Shown: positions 16,759-26,136, numbered from the stretch's first letter. The stretch: 64,000 nt of DNA from Actinomycetes bacterium (GCA_021801795.1 JAJYXR010000006.1:1-64000); one strand, 5' to 3'. Made by a program: numbers and translations. Notes: generated from the letters alone by a model not told the origin.

Positions 16759-18288
16759 ATGATGCCGATGGCAACCAGGCGCTTGAGGGGTAGGCGGGCA
16801 AGGGCGCTACCGGACCATGGGGTGCCGGATTCCGACGCCCAGGCCGCCAGGAACCGCCGCTGGACTGCGTCGGAGGAATTCCCGGCCGACCAGGCAGGGG
16901 CCGGCCCAGCGTCGCCGGAGCTACTGCCGGGGGTGCTGGCGGGGGGATCCACTGTGCCGATCATGGGCTTGGCGGGAAGGAGCGTACGAGCGTCCAGCGC
17001 CATGCTGGGGGGGCGTCGCGTGATCCTGGCCCGCTCGGTTTCCGGGGAGCGTCGGGGAGCACTGCGCCGCGAGGACGGGGCGAACATCGCTGCCGCAGCC
17101 AGGATGGCCCTTGCCAGCCGCCTACCGCTCGTGCTGCTGGTGGCGTCCTCGGGCTCGGACGTGACCGAGGGAATCGACGCCCTGCATGGCTGGGGCGAAG
17201 CTGCCGCGGCGGTGGCCGCGTGCTCTGGCTGCATACCGGTGCTGGCCGCTGTGAGCGGTCCTGCTGTATCGGGTCCAGCCCTCCTTCTCGGGCTGTCCGA
17301 TGTGGTGGTGATGACACCTGACTCATTCGCCTTCGTCTCGGGTCCGGAGATGGTCGTCGAGTTCACCGGGATGCGGGTCGGCATCGCAGACCTCGGGGGC
17401 AGCTCGGTCCATGCGTCCAGGAGCGGCCTCGCCAGCCTGCTGGCTGCCGACCCCCAGGTCGCGCTCAGCCTCCTCGGAAACCTCCTCTCCTACCTGCCCG
17501 ACCATGGAGACTCCCTCGCCGGCACCCTCGTCTCCGACGACCCTCCGGACCGTCCGACGCCGGAGCTGGCCAGCCTGGTGCCAGCATCGTCAACCGAGTC
17601 CTACGACGTCCGCCAGGTGATCCGCTCCATAGCCGACGAGGGCGAGATGCTCGAGCTTCACCCGGCTTGGGCTCCACAGCTGGTCACGGCGCTCTGTCAT
17701 GTGGGTGGGATCGCGGTGGGGGTGGTCGCGAACCAGCCACGCTCACTGGCGGGAACGCTCGACATACCCGCTTCACAGAAGGGGGCTGGCTTCGTCCGGT
17801 TCTGCGACAGCTTCAACCTTCCCATCGTCACCCTGGTGGACACCCCTGGCTTTCTCCCGGGAAAGGACCTCGAATGGCGGGGCATGATCCGCCATGGGGC
17901 GGAGCTGGCCTTCGCATACGCGGAGGCCACCGTCCCCAGGGTATGCCTGGTGCTGAGGAAGGCATACGGCGGTGCCTACATCGTGATGGACTCGAAGGGA
18001 CTGGGCAACGACCTCTGCCTCGCGTGGCCCACAGCCGAGATCGCCGTCATGGGTGCTCAGGGCGCGGTGCAGATCCTCCATCGAAACGCCTCGCCGGAGG
18101 AGCGGCTGGCCCTCGAGGCCGAGTACGCCGACGAGCTTCTCGGCCCGTGGGTGGCAGCAGAGCGAGGATACGTCGACGCCATCATCGACCCTGCCGATAC
18201 CAGGGCGACGCTCACCAGCTACCTGGGAATGCTCTCCACCCGGCGCGAACGGCTCCCGAGGCGAAAGCACGACAACGGTCCGCTCTGA
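16759..18288 (+). CDS. Acyl-CoA carboxylase carboxyltransferase subunit
   Basis: A 509-aa protein of the crotonase-fold carboxyltransferase family (propionyl/acetyl-CoA carboxylase beta). The C-terminal half is canonical: ASQKGAGFVRFCDSFNLPIV, LVDTPGFLPG, MIRHGAELAFAYAEATVPR, RKAYGGAYIVMDSK, WPTAEIAVMGAQGAVQIL. The N-terminal half is divergent: the usual start region and the glycine-rich SGGARIQEG-type segment are replaced by ASSGSDVTEGIDAL. No biotin carboxylase or BCCP gene is adjacent. The ATG cluster at 16759-16770 is taken as start; no good ribosome site is seen and the frame is open well upstream over the divergent neighbour. Confidence 0.82.
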   Translation: MMPMATRRLRGRRARALPDHGVPDSDAQAARNRRWTASEEFPADQAGAGPASPELLPGVLAGGSTVPIMGLAGRSVRASSAMLGGRRVILARSVSGERRGALRREDGANIAAAARMALASRLPLVLLVASSGSDVTEGIDALHGWGEAAAAVAACSGCIPVLAAVSGPAVSGPALLLGLSDVVVMTPDSFAFVSGPEMVVEFTGMRVGIADLGGSSVHASRSGLASLLAADPQVALSLLGNLLSYLPDHGDSLAGTLVSDDPPDRPTPELASLVPASSTESYDVRQVIRSIADEGEMLELHPAWAPQLVTALCHVGGIAVGVVANQPRSLAGTLDIPASQKGAGFVRFCDSFNLPIVTLVDTPGFLPGKDLEWRGMIRHGAELAFAYAEATVPRVCLVLRKAYGGAYIVMDSKGLGNDLCLAWPTAEIAVMGAQGAVQILHRNASPEERLALEAEYADELLGPWVAAERGYVDAIIDPADTRATLTSYLGMLSTRRERLPRRKHDNGPL

Positions 18289-18348
18289 GGCCGGTGGCGG
18301 CGGCGCAGGGCACTGGATCGGCGGCGGCCTCCTGGAGACGCCATCCGG

Positions 18349-19206
18349 TCAGAGCTCCTCCAGCAGCTTCGCCCGCTTGGCCGCATACTCCTGCTCGGTC
18401 ACCAGACCTCTAGTGAAGAGGTCCTGGAGCGTAAGGAGCCGCTCCTCGACACCACGAGTGCCTCGGGGCGAGATGGCGTCCTCTCCCCTGGATCCCCCGG
18501 TCCCGGTCCGGGCATCGGCTCCCCCCCCTGCATCGACATCGACCCCGGTCCGGGCATCGACCCCGGTCCGGGCATCGACATCGGCATGGCGTGCCTGGCG
18601 GTCCAATGGCGAGCCGACTGCTGGAGTCCCAGCAGGTGGGGTGGCGACGTGCTGCCCCATGCCATAGGAGATGCCAGGTGCGCCCGCTCCATATCGAGGC
18701 TGGGGTGCCGATCCCATGGCATCCCGGCGTCTCATGGCCTTCATCTGCTCGACCAGGAGCCCGTGGAGGGCTCCGGGTTTGGGGACGTGGGCGAGGTCGA
18801 TCACCCCCGTGTCCCCACCGACCTCCACCATCAGGTGCCCCTCGCCGAGTATGCGCCCGGGTATCGTCTGGCTGTGGGACAGCTCGTTGATCCGCTCCAA
18901 CCGGACATCCTCTGCACGACGGATCAGAACCCCTGAGCTCAGGATGAGCCGGTCGGTGGTGACCACGAGCAGGTCGGAGCGCCACCGGAGCAGGCGGGCG
19001 AGGAACCACAGTCCTGGCACCACAGCTATGGCGGCCAGCACGTATACGAACCAGACCGGAAGGCTGGAGAACTCTGCTCCGAGGGCGACTGCCAGTGCGA
19101 CCGCTGCGGCGAGCACCAGCGCCGGCTTCGCCAGCACGATCCAGTGCCTCCGAAGCTCGACTACCACCTCCTCGCCTTCGCTGAGCAGCCGTCGCGGATA
19201 GGGCAT
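18349..19206 (-). CDS. PH-domain membrane protein with SHOCT tail
   Basis: A 285-aa protein: after MPYPRRLLSEGEEVVVELRR come two membrane helices (about 24-65), then a bacterial PH-like (bPH2) domain with VVTTDRLILSSGVLIRRAEDV and EGHLMVEVGGDTGVIDL. A disordered linker carries repeated Asp-Ala-Arg-Thr-Gly-Val units, encoded by an 18-bp repeat. A C-terminal SHOCT motif closes the protein (LQDLFTRGLVTEQEYAAKRA). ATG 19204-19206 matches the conserved family start. Function unknown; it is divergent from murF with only 60 bases between. Confidence 0.8.
   Translation of the reverse strand: MPYPRRLLSEGEEVVVELRRHWIVLAKPALVLAAAVALAVALGAEFSSLPVWFVYVLAAIAVVPGLWFLARLLRWRSDLLVVTTDRLILSSGVLIRRAEDVRLERINELSHSQTIPGRILGEGHLMVEVGGDTGVIDLAHVPKPGALHGLLVEQMKAMRRRDAMGSAPQPRYGAGAPGISYGMGQHVATPPAGTPAVGSPLDRQARHADVDARTGVDARTGVDVDAGGGADARTGTGGSRGEDAISPRGTRGVEERLLTLQDLFTRGLVTEQEYAAKRAKLLEEL
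18541..18576. repeat. 18-bp tandem repeat in PH-domain gene
   Basis: GACCCCGGTCCGGGCATC occurs at 18541-18558 and 18559-18576, with a related copy of its core at 18501-18515. It is in frame and encodes repeated Asp-Ala-Arg-Thr-Gly-Val in the linker before SHOCT. Confidence 0.85.
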
Positions 19207-19266
19207 ATATCGAGCGTACAGCCATAGGGTCGCGTCGCGGGGTCCCATCGGTTAGCCTTCGCATCC

Positions 19267-21004
19267 GTGCCCGGTGGCCTAGTGGGATGGCTGGAAGTCG
19301 GAGCGTGTTCCGTGGCTTTCGTGCTGGCCGGGCTGCGCTGGTTACGGGTGGCCCAGCGCGAGCACTACACGGCAGACGGGGCCTCGCGCTTCGCGATGCG
19401 CTGGTGGGCTTCGAGCCTGGCGAACGCCGCTCTGGTCCTCATCGCCGGAGTGGGTCTGGTGCTGGCAGTGCGCTGGCCTGCGACCGGCTTCGCCACCGCC
19501 TTCGCTGCGGGAGTCGGACCGCTGGGCCTGGGACTTCGAGGCCGTAGCGCTCCACTGGCGTGGACAAGGAGGCTCCGGACGCTCGCCGGGGTGTACCTGG
19601 CTCTCGGCGCAGCCGTCGTCGCAGGCGTCGGCCTGGCGGGCCACGCCACCACCGCGGCAGCAGCGGTCGCCATCGGCTCGCCCGCCCTGGTGGACATAGC
19701 CTGCCGCCTCACCGCGCCCTTCGAACGGATCTGGGCAGGCAGGTACGTGAGCGCAGCACGGCGCAGGCTCTCAGATGTGGGACCGACCGTCGTTGCCATC
19801 ACCGGCTCCTATGGCAAGACCAGCACGAAGGCTGCTCTAGCGCAGCTCGCCGCGGGGTCCTTTGACGTGATGGCCAGCCCCGCCAGCTTCAACAACCGTG
19901 CGGGCCTCGCGCGCGCCATAAACGAGAACCTGACCGACAGCACGGAGGTCTTCGTCGCAGAGATGGGAACCTACGGTCCGGGTGAGATCGCCGAGCTCTG
20001 CTCCTGGATACGACCGGACATCGCCACCATCACTGCCATCGGTCCCGTCCACCTGGAGAGGTTCCGCAGCGAGGACCGGATCCTGAAGGCGAAGTCGGAG
20101 ATCCTCGAGCATGCCAGCACGGTGGTCATGCCGATCGACGACCCGCGCCTGGCCGCAGTGGCGACCTCCTGCGCCGAGAATGGAAAACGGGTGATCACCT
20201 GCTCTGCGCGCCCCGCAGATGGCGAAGGCTCCGAGGGCAGCCCGGACCAGGGGAATGATCCACCCGGATCAGCCGACGTCACCGTCATCCCTTCGGGCGG
20301 CACCTGGCAGGTCCAGGCCGGCGAACAGGTCATCTGGTCTGGGCCCGAGCTGGCCGTGCAGCCACTGAACGTCGCCTGTGCCGTAGCCATCGCCAGGGCA
20401 CTGAACGTCCCGGACGAAGCGATCTCCGAACGCCTCGGAAAACTGGCCCCGGTGTCCCACAGGCTCGAAGCCCTGGAGTCCCCGACCGGGGTGCAGGTGA
20501 TCGACGACACCTATAACTCGAACCCTGCCGGCGCCCGTGCTGCCCTGGAAGCTCTCGGGCGCCTGGGCGGCGGGGGGACTGGCGAGGTGAGGACGGGCGG
20601 GGGGGCTGGCGTGGTGAGGACGGGCGGGGGGGCTGGCGAGGTGAGGACGGGCGGGGGGGCTGGGCGAGGAGGCGCGGGGCAAGGTAGTGGTGGTCACCCC
20701 CGGCATGGTCGAGCTCGGACGGCGCCAGGCCGCCGAGAACGCCGATTTCGCTGCCAGAGCAGCCACGGTCGCCACCCACCTGGTGGTGGTGGGCCGCACG
20801 AACCGCAGGGCCCTCCTGGCAGGGGCCAGCGCCGCAGAGCCCGCGCCGCCAGGGGCCTCCGACGGTGCCTCCGATGGGACGGCCCGACTAGCCGAGGTGG
20901 TGGTCGTGCCGAACCGTGAGGCTGCCGTGGCATGGGTGCGGGAGAACACGGCTGGCGGTGACGCGGTCCTCTACGAGAACGACCTGCCGGACCACTACCC
21001 CTGA
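19267..21004 (+). pseudogene. murF: Membrane-anchored MurF ligase, frameshifted as read
   Basis: UDP-N-acetylmuramoyl-tripeptide:D-Ala-D-Ala ligase. An N-terminal region with several membrane helices (about 10-145) precedes the Mur ligase core: ATP loop VVAITGSYGKTSTK (175-188), SFNNRAGLARAINENL, MGTYGPGEIAELC, HLERFRSEDRILKAKSEI and DDTYNSNPAGARAALEAL. Then a 27-bp tandem repeat with 7-G runs begins, and after it the frame is wrong: the expected C-terminal domain (VVVVTPGMVELGRRQAAE to the end at 21004) lies in another frame. One extra G, for example at 20662-20664 compared with the repeat unit, restores it if removed. MurF is normally essential, so sequencing error, slippage or programmed frameshifting are all possible. 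Followed by ddl. Confidence 0.8.
20581..20661 (+). repeat. 27-bp G-rich tandem repeat in murF
   Basis: Three copies of a 27-bp unit at 20581, 20608 and 20635, each GGCGAGGTGAGGACGGGC (second copy GGCGTGG) followed by a run of Gs and CT. Each has seven consecutive Gs. The next unit start reads GGGCGAGG instead of GGCGAGG. It encodes repeated Gly-Glu-Val-Arg-Thr-Gly-Gly-Gly-Ala. Confidence 0.93.
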
Positions 21005-21159
21005 GAGCGCACGGCGGCAGCCTCGCGGAGTGCATCGGGGAGAGTGGGGGCGGCCTGTAGGACTATCGTCTATCCGGTCAGGGCCACTTCCTACGCCGGG
21101 TAGGGGCAGTAGGCCAGGAGGCCCAGGGACCCGATACAGAGGACTGTCAGGACTGCCAA

Positions 21160-22317
21160 TTGCCACCGCCATCGAAGACACCCGAGGAAACCCTGAAGGC
21201 ACTCGGCCGGCGAGCGGTCGCGGTGGTGTTCGGTGGTCCCTCCCCCGAGCACGACGTGAGCATCCTGACCGGGCTCCAGGCAGCCAGAGAGCTGGGGAGC
21301 CGCGGCAGGCGAACCATCGCCATCTACTGGACCAGATCCGGGGAGTGGCGTTCGGTGGACCCGTCGCTGGAAGCCTCGGCATTCGCTGACGGGGTCCCGC
21401 GGGGGGCCAGGAGCCTCCAGCTGATCGCGGGCCCAGGCGGTGGATTCGTGGAGACGGGAGGGATCACCGGCCGGTCCAAGGGCCTCGAGATCGGATGCGT
21501 CCTGAACTGCTGCCATGGAGGACCAGGTGAGGACGGCACCCTCCAGGGAACTCTGGACCTGGCCGGGCTCGCCTACACGGGACCGACGGCATCGGGGGCC
21601 TCACTCGGCATGGACAAGCTGGCCTTTGCCGGGGTGGTATCGGCGGCCGGGCTGCCCTGCCTGCCCCGTGTGGCACTGACCGCTGGCAGCGAGAAGGTGG
21701 GTTTCGAGGGGCCCTACATACTGAAGCCGCGTTACGGTGGATCGTCCATCGGGATCGACGTGGTGGAAGACATGGCCACCGCACTGGATCGCCTGGCGGC
21801 GAATACCCACCTGCGCCGCGGTGCGGTAGTGGAGCCCTACCGGAAGGATCTCTTCGACCTGAACGTCGCGGTCAGGACCTGGCCGGAGATGTCGACCAGC
21901 GCCGTCGAGCGCCCCCTGCGTACCGAGAGGTCCGCCGAGATACTGGGGTACGCAGACAAGTACGTCGGCGGGGAGGGCATGGCCGGGGCGCCTCGTGAGC
22001 TACCTGCCCGCATAGCTGAAGAGCTGACCGGGGCCCTCATCAGCGCTGCGCGCGAGGTGGCATCGCTCACGAACGCACGGGGCACCGCACGCATCGACTT
22101 CCTCTCCGACGGGGAGTCCTTCTACGTGAACGAGGTGAACACCATCCCGGGCTCCCTCGGCCGCTACCTGTGGATAGACCCGCCACTTGCCTTCGGGGAT
22201 CTGCTGGACGCGCTCCTGGCCGAGGCGATGGCGATGCCCGCTGCACAGCACAGCGCCACAGGAGCTGACGGCACCGTGCTGCGCTCAGCCGGTTCCATCG
22301 CATCGAAGCTGGCCTGA
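21160..22317 (+). CDS. ddl: D-alanine--D-alanine ligase
   Basis: Joins two D-alanines, the substrate MurF adds to the peptidoglycan precursor; 385 aa. ATP-grasp features: VVFGGPSPEHDVSI at the N-terminus, LNCCHGGPGEDGTLQGTLDL, GPTASGASLGMDK, YILKPRYGGSSIGI, and the metal-binding NEVNTIPGSLGRYLW near 325-340. Nominal start TTG 21160 with a weak site. Longer C-terminus than usual, ending in an Ala-rich tail. It follows murF by 155 bases, so D-Ala-D-Ala supply and use are genetically linked. Confidence 0.92.
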   Translation: MPPPSKTPEETLKALGRRAVAVVFGGPSPEHDVSILTGLQAARELGSRGRRTIAIYWTRSGEWRSVDPSLEASAFADGVPRGARSLQLIAGPGGGFVETGGITGRSKGLEIGCVLNCCHGGPGEDGTLQGTLDLAGLAYTGPTASGASLGMDKLAFAGVVSAAGLPCLPRVALTAGSEKVGFEGPYILKPRYGGSSIGIDVVEDMATALDRLAANTHLRRGAVVEPYRKDLFDLNVAVRTWPEMSTSAVERPLRTERSAEILGYADKYVGGEGMAGAPRELPARIAEELTGALISAAREVASLTNARGTARIDFLSDGESFYVNEVNTIPGSLGRYLWIDPPLAFGDLLDALLAEAMAMPAAQHSATGADGTVLRSAGSIASKLA

Positions 22318-22363
22318 TTACCCACCGGGCCGCTGCCTTGCTGAGCAGGCTCCAGGAGCTGCC

Positions 22364-23209
22364 TCAGGATCCAGTGGCCTCCAGCATCCTGAGCACGGCC
22401 TCCCGTAGCTCACGGGGTGCCTCGGTGGGGACGAGATGGCCCACACCTTGGATGACCTCGAGTGAAGCGCTTCGCGCGAGGTGCGTTATGGCTTCGGCCA
22501 CCGGTACCGGCGAGGTGGCATCGGCACTCCCCCAGACCAGATCTACAGGGCAGCCGAGCCCCTCGATCCAGCTCTCGTAGCGCTCGGCGAGCAGCCTCAC
22601 CAGGATCTCGCGCACCACGCCGTCGGCAGCACGGTAGTCATCGGATCCGTGGCGCTTTCTCGCACGCTCCATACGCTCCTCACCCACCAGGCCGGCGCGG
22701 TGCAGGAAGCGAACCGCCCTGAAGGCCGCCTTCGGCCTAGGAGCCCTACCGGGAGCCCGCACCAGCGGGGCACCGGTCAGAACGAGGCCAGCCACCATCT
22801 CAGGGTGACCATGCGCCAGGCCGACCGCGACCCTGGCTCCCAAGGAGTGGCCGAGCACCACCATTCTCCCCTCCGCCCCCGGCTCGCTTACATCCGCGAT
22901 CGCCCTGGCCACTACCTCTGCATAGCCGAGCGAGCCGTATGGCTCCCCAGGTGGCGGCGTGGCGCCGAAGCCAGGCAGGTCCAGCGCCAGGGTGGAGAAC
23001 CCTGTCCGATCGGCTCCTGGACCCAGCACCCCCGCGAAGTCCAGGTGACTGCGACGCCATCCGTGAAGTGCCACCACCCTCACGGGGCCATCCCCCCATA
23101 CCTCCCCGAACACCGCACCGCTGCCAAACGACCTGAGCACCTCCGGCAGGCTAGCTGCCCCATCGCAGCCGAGAGATCCGTGCCGCCAGGGCCGGGTGCG
23201 GGTCCGCAT
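22364..23209 (-). CDS. Alpha/beta hydrolase
   Basis: A 281-aa alpha/beta-hydrolase. LHGWRRSHLDF carries the oxyanion region, VVLGHSLGARVA the nucleophile Ser, WGSADATSPV the acid Asp and GVGHLVP the His. ATG 23207-23209 is preferred because the longer frame to 23302 overlaps the divergent helicase gene; the start lies in a 27-bp sequence that is duplicated upstream at 23221-23247. Substrate unknown. Convergent with ddl, 46 bases apart. Confidence 0.78.
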   Translation of the reverse strand: MRTRTRPWRHGSLGCDGAASLPEVLRSFGSGAVFGEVWGDGPVRVVALHGWRRSHLDFAGVLGPGADRTGFSTLALDLPGFGATPPPGEPYGSLGYAEVVARAIADVSEPGAEGRMVVLGHSLGARVAVGLAHGHPEMVAGLVLTGAPLVRAPGRAPRPKAAFRAVRFLHRAGLVGEERMERARKRHGSDDYRAADGVVREILVRLLAERYESWIEGLGCPVDLVWGSADATSPVPVAEAITHLARSASLEVIQGVGHLVPTEAPRELREAVLRMLEATGS

Positions 23210-23247
23210 AGGGCCGGGGGCCGCCAGGGCCGGGTGGGGGTCCGCAT
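23183..23247. repeat. 27-bp direct repeat covering a start codon
   Basis: A 27-bp sequence beginning CCGCCAGGGCCGGGTGCGGG lies at 23183-23209 and again, with one mismatch, at 23221-23247. On the minus strand each copy begins with ATGCGGACCC, so the hydrolase start codon is duplicated; the copies are 38 bases apart and therefore in different frames. Confidence 0.85.
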
Positions 23248-23277
23248 GGAGAAGCGGCTCTCCCGATACGGTGTCCT

Positions 23278-24939
23278 GTGATGGAAGGAGCAGGTGGTCC
23301 ACCTAGGGACCTCGAGCGAGTGGGTCCGGAGCACGGGCTCGGCGGGATGGAGCCGGAGCTCGCTCACCTGCTGGTCGGGCTGACTCGTGCCCAGAGCCGA
23401 GCGGTCACCACCGACGCGGATTCGCTCTGCCTGATGGCGCCGGCTGGATCGGGAAAGACGCGGGTGCTGACCAGGCGTGTCGCGCGCCGTGTGCTCGATG
23501 GGACGGCCGACGCCGATCGGGTTTTGGTGGTCACCTTCACCCGCAAGGCCGCCTGGGAGGTCCGGTCGCGTGTGGCGAAGCTCGGGTTGGCCCGTTCGGT
23601 GCGCGCAGGCACCTTCCACTCGATCGCATTGGGAGAGGTCCGAAGGTGGCACGAGGAGACCGGCCGCCAGGGGATAAGGATCCTGCCCTCCCCTGCCGCG
23701 CTCTTACGCGAGATGGCCTGCTCGACCCGTGGACCCGGAGGTGCCGCACGCGACGTGCTGGGGCATTCTGGCTCGTCTGCCTACCTGACGATCGGGGCTG
23801 AGATCGACTGGGCGAAGGCTCTCCTCGTCGATCCCGCTGCCTACGCAGCCAGGGCCGAAGCGCATGGGAGGCTGCCCGGCCTGGGGCTAGACGACGTGGC
23901 TGGCGCCTTCGGGGCCTACGAACGCGAGAAGTCCGCCCGGGGGCTCCTCGACTTCCACGACATCCTTAGCCACTGCGCCGAGCTGATGACCGAAGAGCCC
24001 CGCTTCGCGCAGTCCTGGGCGTGGCGGGTCCGCCACCTGTTCGTCGACGAGGTGCAGGACATGAACCCGCTGCAGTGGCAGCTGCTCGAAGCCTGGCGCG
24101 CTGGACGTGACGACCTGTTCGTGGTCGGGGATCCGGACCAGTCGATCTACGAGTGGAACGGAGCGGACCCCACCATCCTGGCGCGCATCACCGATCTCGT
24201 AGAGGGAATCGAGATCATCCGGCTGGACTCGAACCATCGCTCCACACCTCAGATCCTCGCCTGCGCCCGGGCGGTGCTCGGAACCGCTGCTGGCAGCAGA
24301 CCCGGGGAGGCCACCCGGCCAGAGGGACGGCTTCCGCGAATCGGGTCCTTCGCGGACGTCCAGGGAGAGGCGACCGAGGTGGCCCGCTGGATCCGCCTCG
24401 CACACGACGGCGGGCGGGCATGGTCGCATATCGCCGTCCTGGCTCGCACGAATCGTCGCCTGCTGCCGGTGGCACGGGCGCTGGAGAGGATGCAGATACC
24501 CTTCAGGCTGCCGGGGCCAGATGGGGTAAGTCGGGAGGGTCCAGCCGTGGAGCTTTCCACCTTCCACAGAGCCAAGGGCCTGGAATGGCCCCTGGTGGCG
24601 ATCATCGGTCTGGAGGATGCCACCGTGCCTCCCATGGGGGGACGCACGGGCTCCCTGGCCGAGGAGCAGCGGCTGCTCTACGTGGCCATCACCCGCTGCG
24701 GGGACGAGCTGTGGTGCTCCTGGAGCGAGACGCTGCCCAGGGACCTGGAGGCCGCAGAAGGCCTGAGCCGGCCCTGCGGGCCGTCGGAGCTGATTTCGGG
24801 CCTGCGGGAGCAGGTCGCGGAGCTGGAATCCATGGATGCCAGCGACCTGGAGACATCCAGGCGCCAGCTGGCCAGGCTCCGGGCGACGCTCTCCCAGGGC
24901 GGCGGGGATCAGCCCAGCATCACCAGCACCGGCGCGTGA
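23278..24939 (+). CDS. UvrD/Rep-family DNA helicase, short form
   Basis: A 553-aa superfamily 1A helicase, shorter than UvrD/PcrA (about 700-750). Motifs in order: LMAPAGSGKTRVLTRRV (I), VVTFTRKAAWEVRSRV (Ia), GTFHSIAL, LFVDEVQDMNPLQW (II), VVGDPDQSIYEWNGAD (III), LDSNHRSTPQIL (IV), STFHRAKGLEWPLV (V) and EEQRLLYVAITRC (VI). All ATPase motifs are intact, so it is probably active; the accessory subdomains are reduced. GTG 23278 or the adjacent ATG 23281 starts it. Likely role is DNA repair. The 3' end overlaps the convergent xthA by 31 bases. Confidence 0.85.
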   Translation: MMEGAGGPPRDLERVGPEHGLGGMEPELAHLLVGLTRAQSRAVTTDADSLCLMAPAGSGKTRVLTRRVARRVLDGTADADRVLVVTFTRKAAWEVRSRVAKLGLARSVRAGTFHSIALGEVRRWHEETGRQGIRILPSPAALLREMACSTRGPGGAARDVLGHSGSSAYLTIGAEIDWAKALLVDPAAYAARAEAHGRLPGLGLDDVAGAFGAYEREKSARGLLDFHDILSHCAELMTEEPRFAQSWAWRVRHLFVDEVQDMNPLQWQLLEAWRAGRDDLFVVGDPDQSIYEWNGADPTILARITDLVEGIEIIRLDSNHRSTPQILACARAVLGTAAGSRPGEATRPEGRLPRIGSFADVQGEATEVARWIRLAHDGGRAWSHIAVLARTNRRLLPVARALERMQIPFRLPGPDGVSREGPAVELSTFHRAKGLEWPLVAIIGLEDATVPPMGGRTGSLAEEQRLLYVAITRCGDELWCSWSETLPRDLEAAEGLSRPCGPSELISGLREQVAELESMDASDLETSRRQLARLRATLSQGGGDQPSITSTGA

Positions 24940-25715
24940 TCGGAAGGCTTGGCCTCGCCAAGTGCCTTTCTGGCGTTACGGTCCACCATGGAGAAGGTGC
25001 ACCTGGATGCCAGAGACCTGGTCAGCAGGACCAGGTCTATCCGCATGCCGTGATGCTTGTGGAAGGCACCGTTACGGTAGTCCCACCACGAGTAGAGACC
25101 TGGCTCGGGATGGTGCTCACGGAAGATGTCCACCAGACCCCAGTCGAGAAGCTGCTGAAGAGCCCTTCTCTCGGGACCGCTCACGTGGGTGGAGCCTGAT
25201 AGGGCCTTTGGATCCCAGACGTCGATGTCCTCGGGGGCGACATTGAAATCACCGCAGACCGCTACATCGGCCGAGGGATCGCAGGTCCGGGACAGCAGAT
25301 CAGCCAGCCCGGCCAGCCAGGCGAGCTTCGCGCCGTAGTGCTCGCTGTCGAGCGACCGTCCGTTCGGGACGTAGACGCTGTGGACTCTGACCCCTCCACA
25401 GGTAGCCGCGATGAGGCGGCAACCCTGCTCGTCGACCCCATCTCCCAGGCCGACTGCCCCGTCTTCTATCCCTACCCGGCTAAGTATTGCCACACCGTTC
25501 CACCGGCCGTCCCCATGGTGGATGGAGTCATATCCGAGTGCTCTGAAGGCCTCCGCAGGGAACGCCTCGTCGGAGAGCTTCGTCTCCTGAAGGCACATCA
25601 CGTCAGGCTCCGCGTATGAGATCCAGGTCTCCACCCAGGGCATGCGGGCCTTCAGGGAGTTTACGTTCCAGGTGGCCAGGCGCAGCGGGGCGACGCGCAC
25701 TGGCTGGTCAGGCAT
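24909..25715 (-). CDS. xthA: Exodeoxyribonuclease III
   Basis: A base-excision-repair AP endonuclease/3'-exonuclease, 268 aa. Endonuclease/exonuclease/phosphatase motifs: LATWNVNSLKAR, CLQETKLSDE (metal Glu), SVYVPNGR, CGDFNVAPED (catalytic Asp/Asn), MRIDLVLLT and PSDHAPV. ATG 25713-25715 overlaps the stop of fabZ; the open frame extends further but lies inside fabZ. It follows fabZ in the same transcript direction. Confidence 0.9.
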   Translation of the reverse strand: MPDQPVRVAPLRLATWNVNSLKARMPWVETWISYAEPDVMCLQETKLSDEAFPAEAFRALGYDSIHHGDGRWNGVAILSRVGIEDGAVGLGDGVDEQGCRLIAATCGGVRVHSVYVPNGRSLDSEHYGAKLAWLAGLADLLSRTCDPSADVAVCGDFNVAPEDIDVWDPKALSGSTHVSGPERRALQQLLDWGLVDIFREHHPEPGLYSWWDYRNGAFHKHHGMRIDLVLLTRSLASRCTFSMVDRNARKALGEAKPSDHAPVLVMLG

Positions 25716-26136
25716 CGACGATGACGAAGAGGAGCTCGGCCTCGCAGGCGAGCTCCCCGCCCACGGTCGCCCGTCCACGCCCCCTCCCTGCCCTGGACGA
25801 GAGGCGGGATATCTCGACATCCAGGTCGAGGACCTCTCCAGGCACTACCTGGCGGCGAAAGCGTGCGGAGTCGATCCCTCCGAAGAGCACCAGGCGCCCG
25901 CTGTACCTGGGATCGGCCAGGACCGCTATGCCCCCGAGCTGGGCCATCGACTCGACCATCAACACGCCAGGCAAGGTCGGCCTGCCGGGAAAGTGCCCCC
26001 GGAAGAACTCCTCCTCTCCGGTGAGGCGCCAGGAGCCGCTCGCGCTCGTGGCGGGCACCAGGCGGCTCACCTCGTCGACCAGGAGGAACGGTGGGCGGTG
26101 CGGGAGGATATCTGCAGGCTGCGGTAGTGCGTCCAC
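25708..26136 (-). CDS. fabZ: FabZ-type hydroxyacyl-ACP dehydratase
   Basis: A 142-aa hotdog-fold protein of fatty acid synthesis dehydrating 3-hydroxyacyl-ACP. The ILPHRPPFLLVDEV start, the catalytic His in FFRGHFPGRPTLPGV and the Glu in MVESMAQLGGIAVL are all present. GTG start. Its stop overlaps the xthA start. A related role on other hydroxyacyl thioesters cannot be excluded. Confidence 0.88.
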   Translation of the reverse strand: MDALPQPADILPHRPPFLLVDEVSRLVPATSASGSWRLTGEEEFFRGHFPGRPTLPGVLMVESMAQLGGIAVLADPRYSGRLVLFGGIDSARFRRQVVPGEVLDLDVEISRLSSRAGRGRGRATVGGELACEAELLFVIVDA

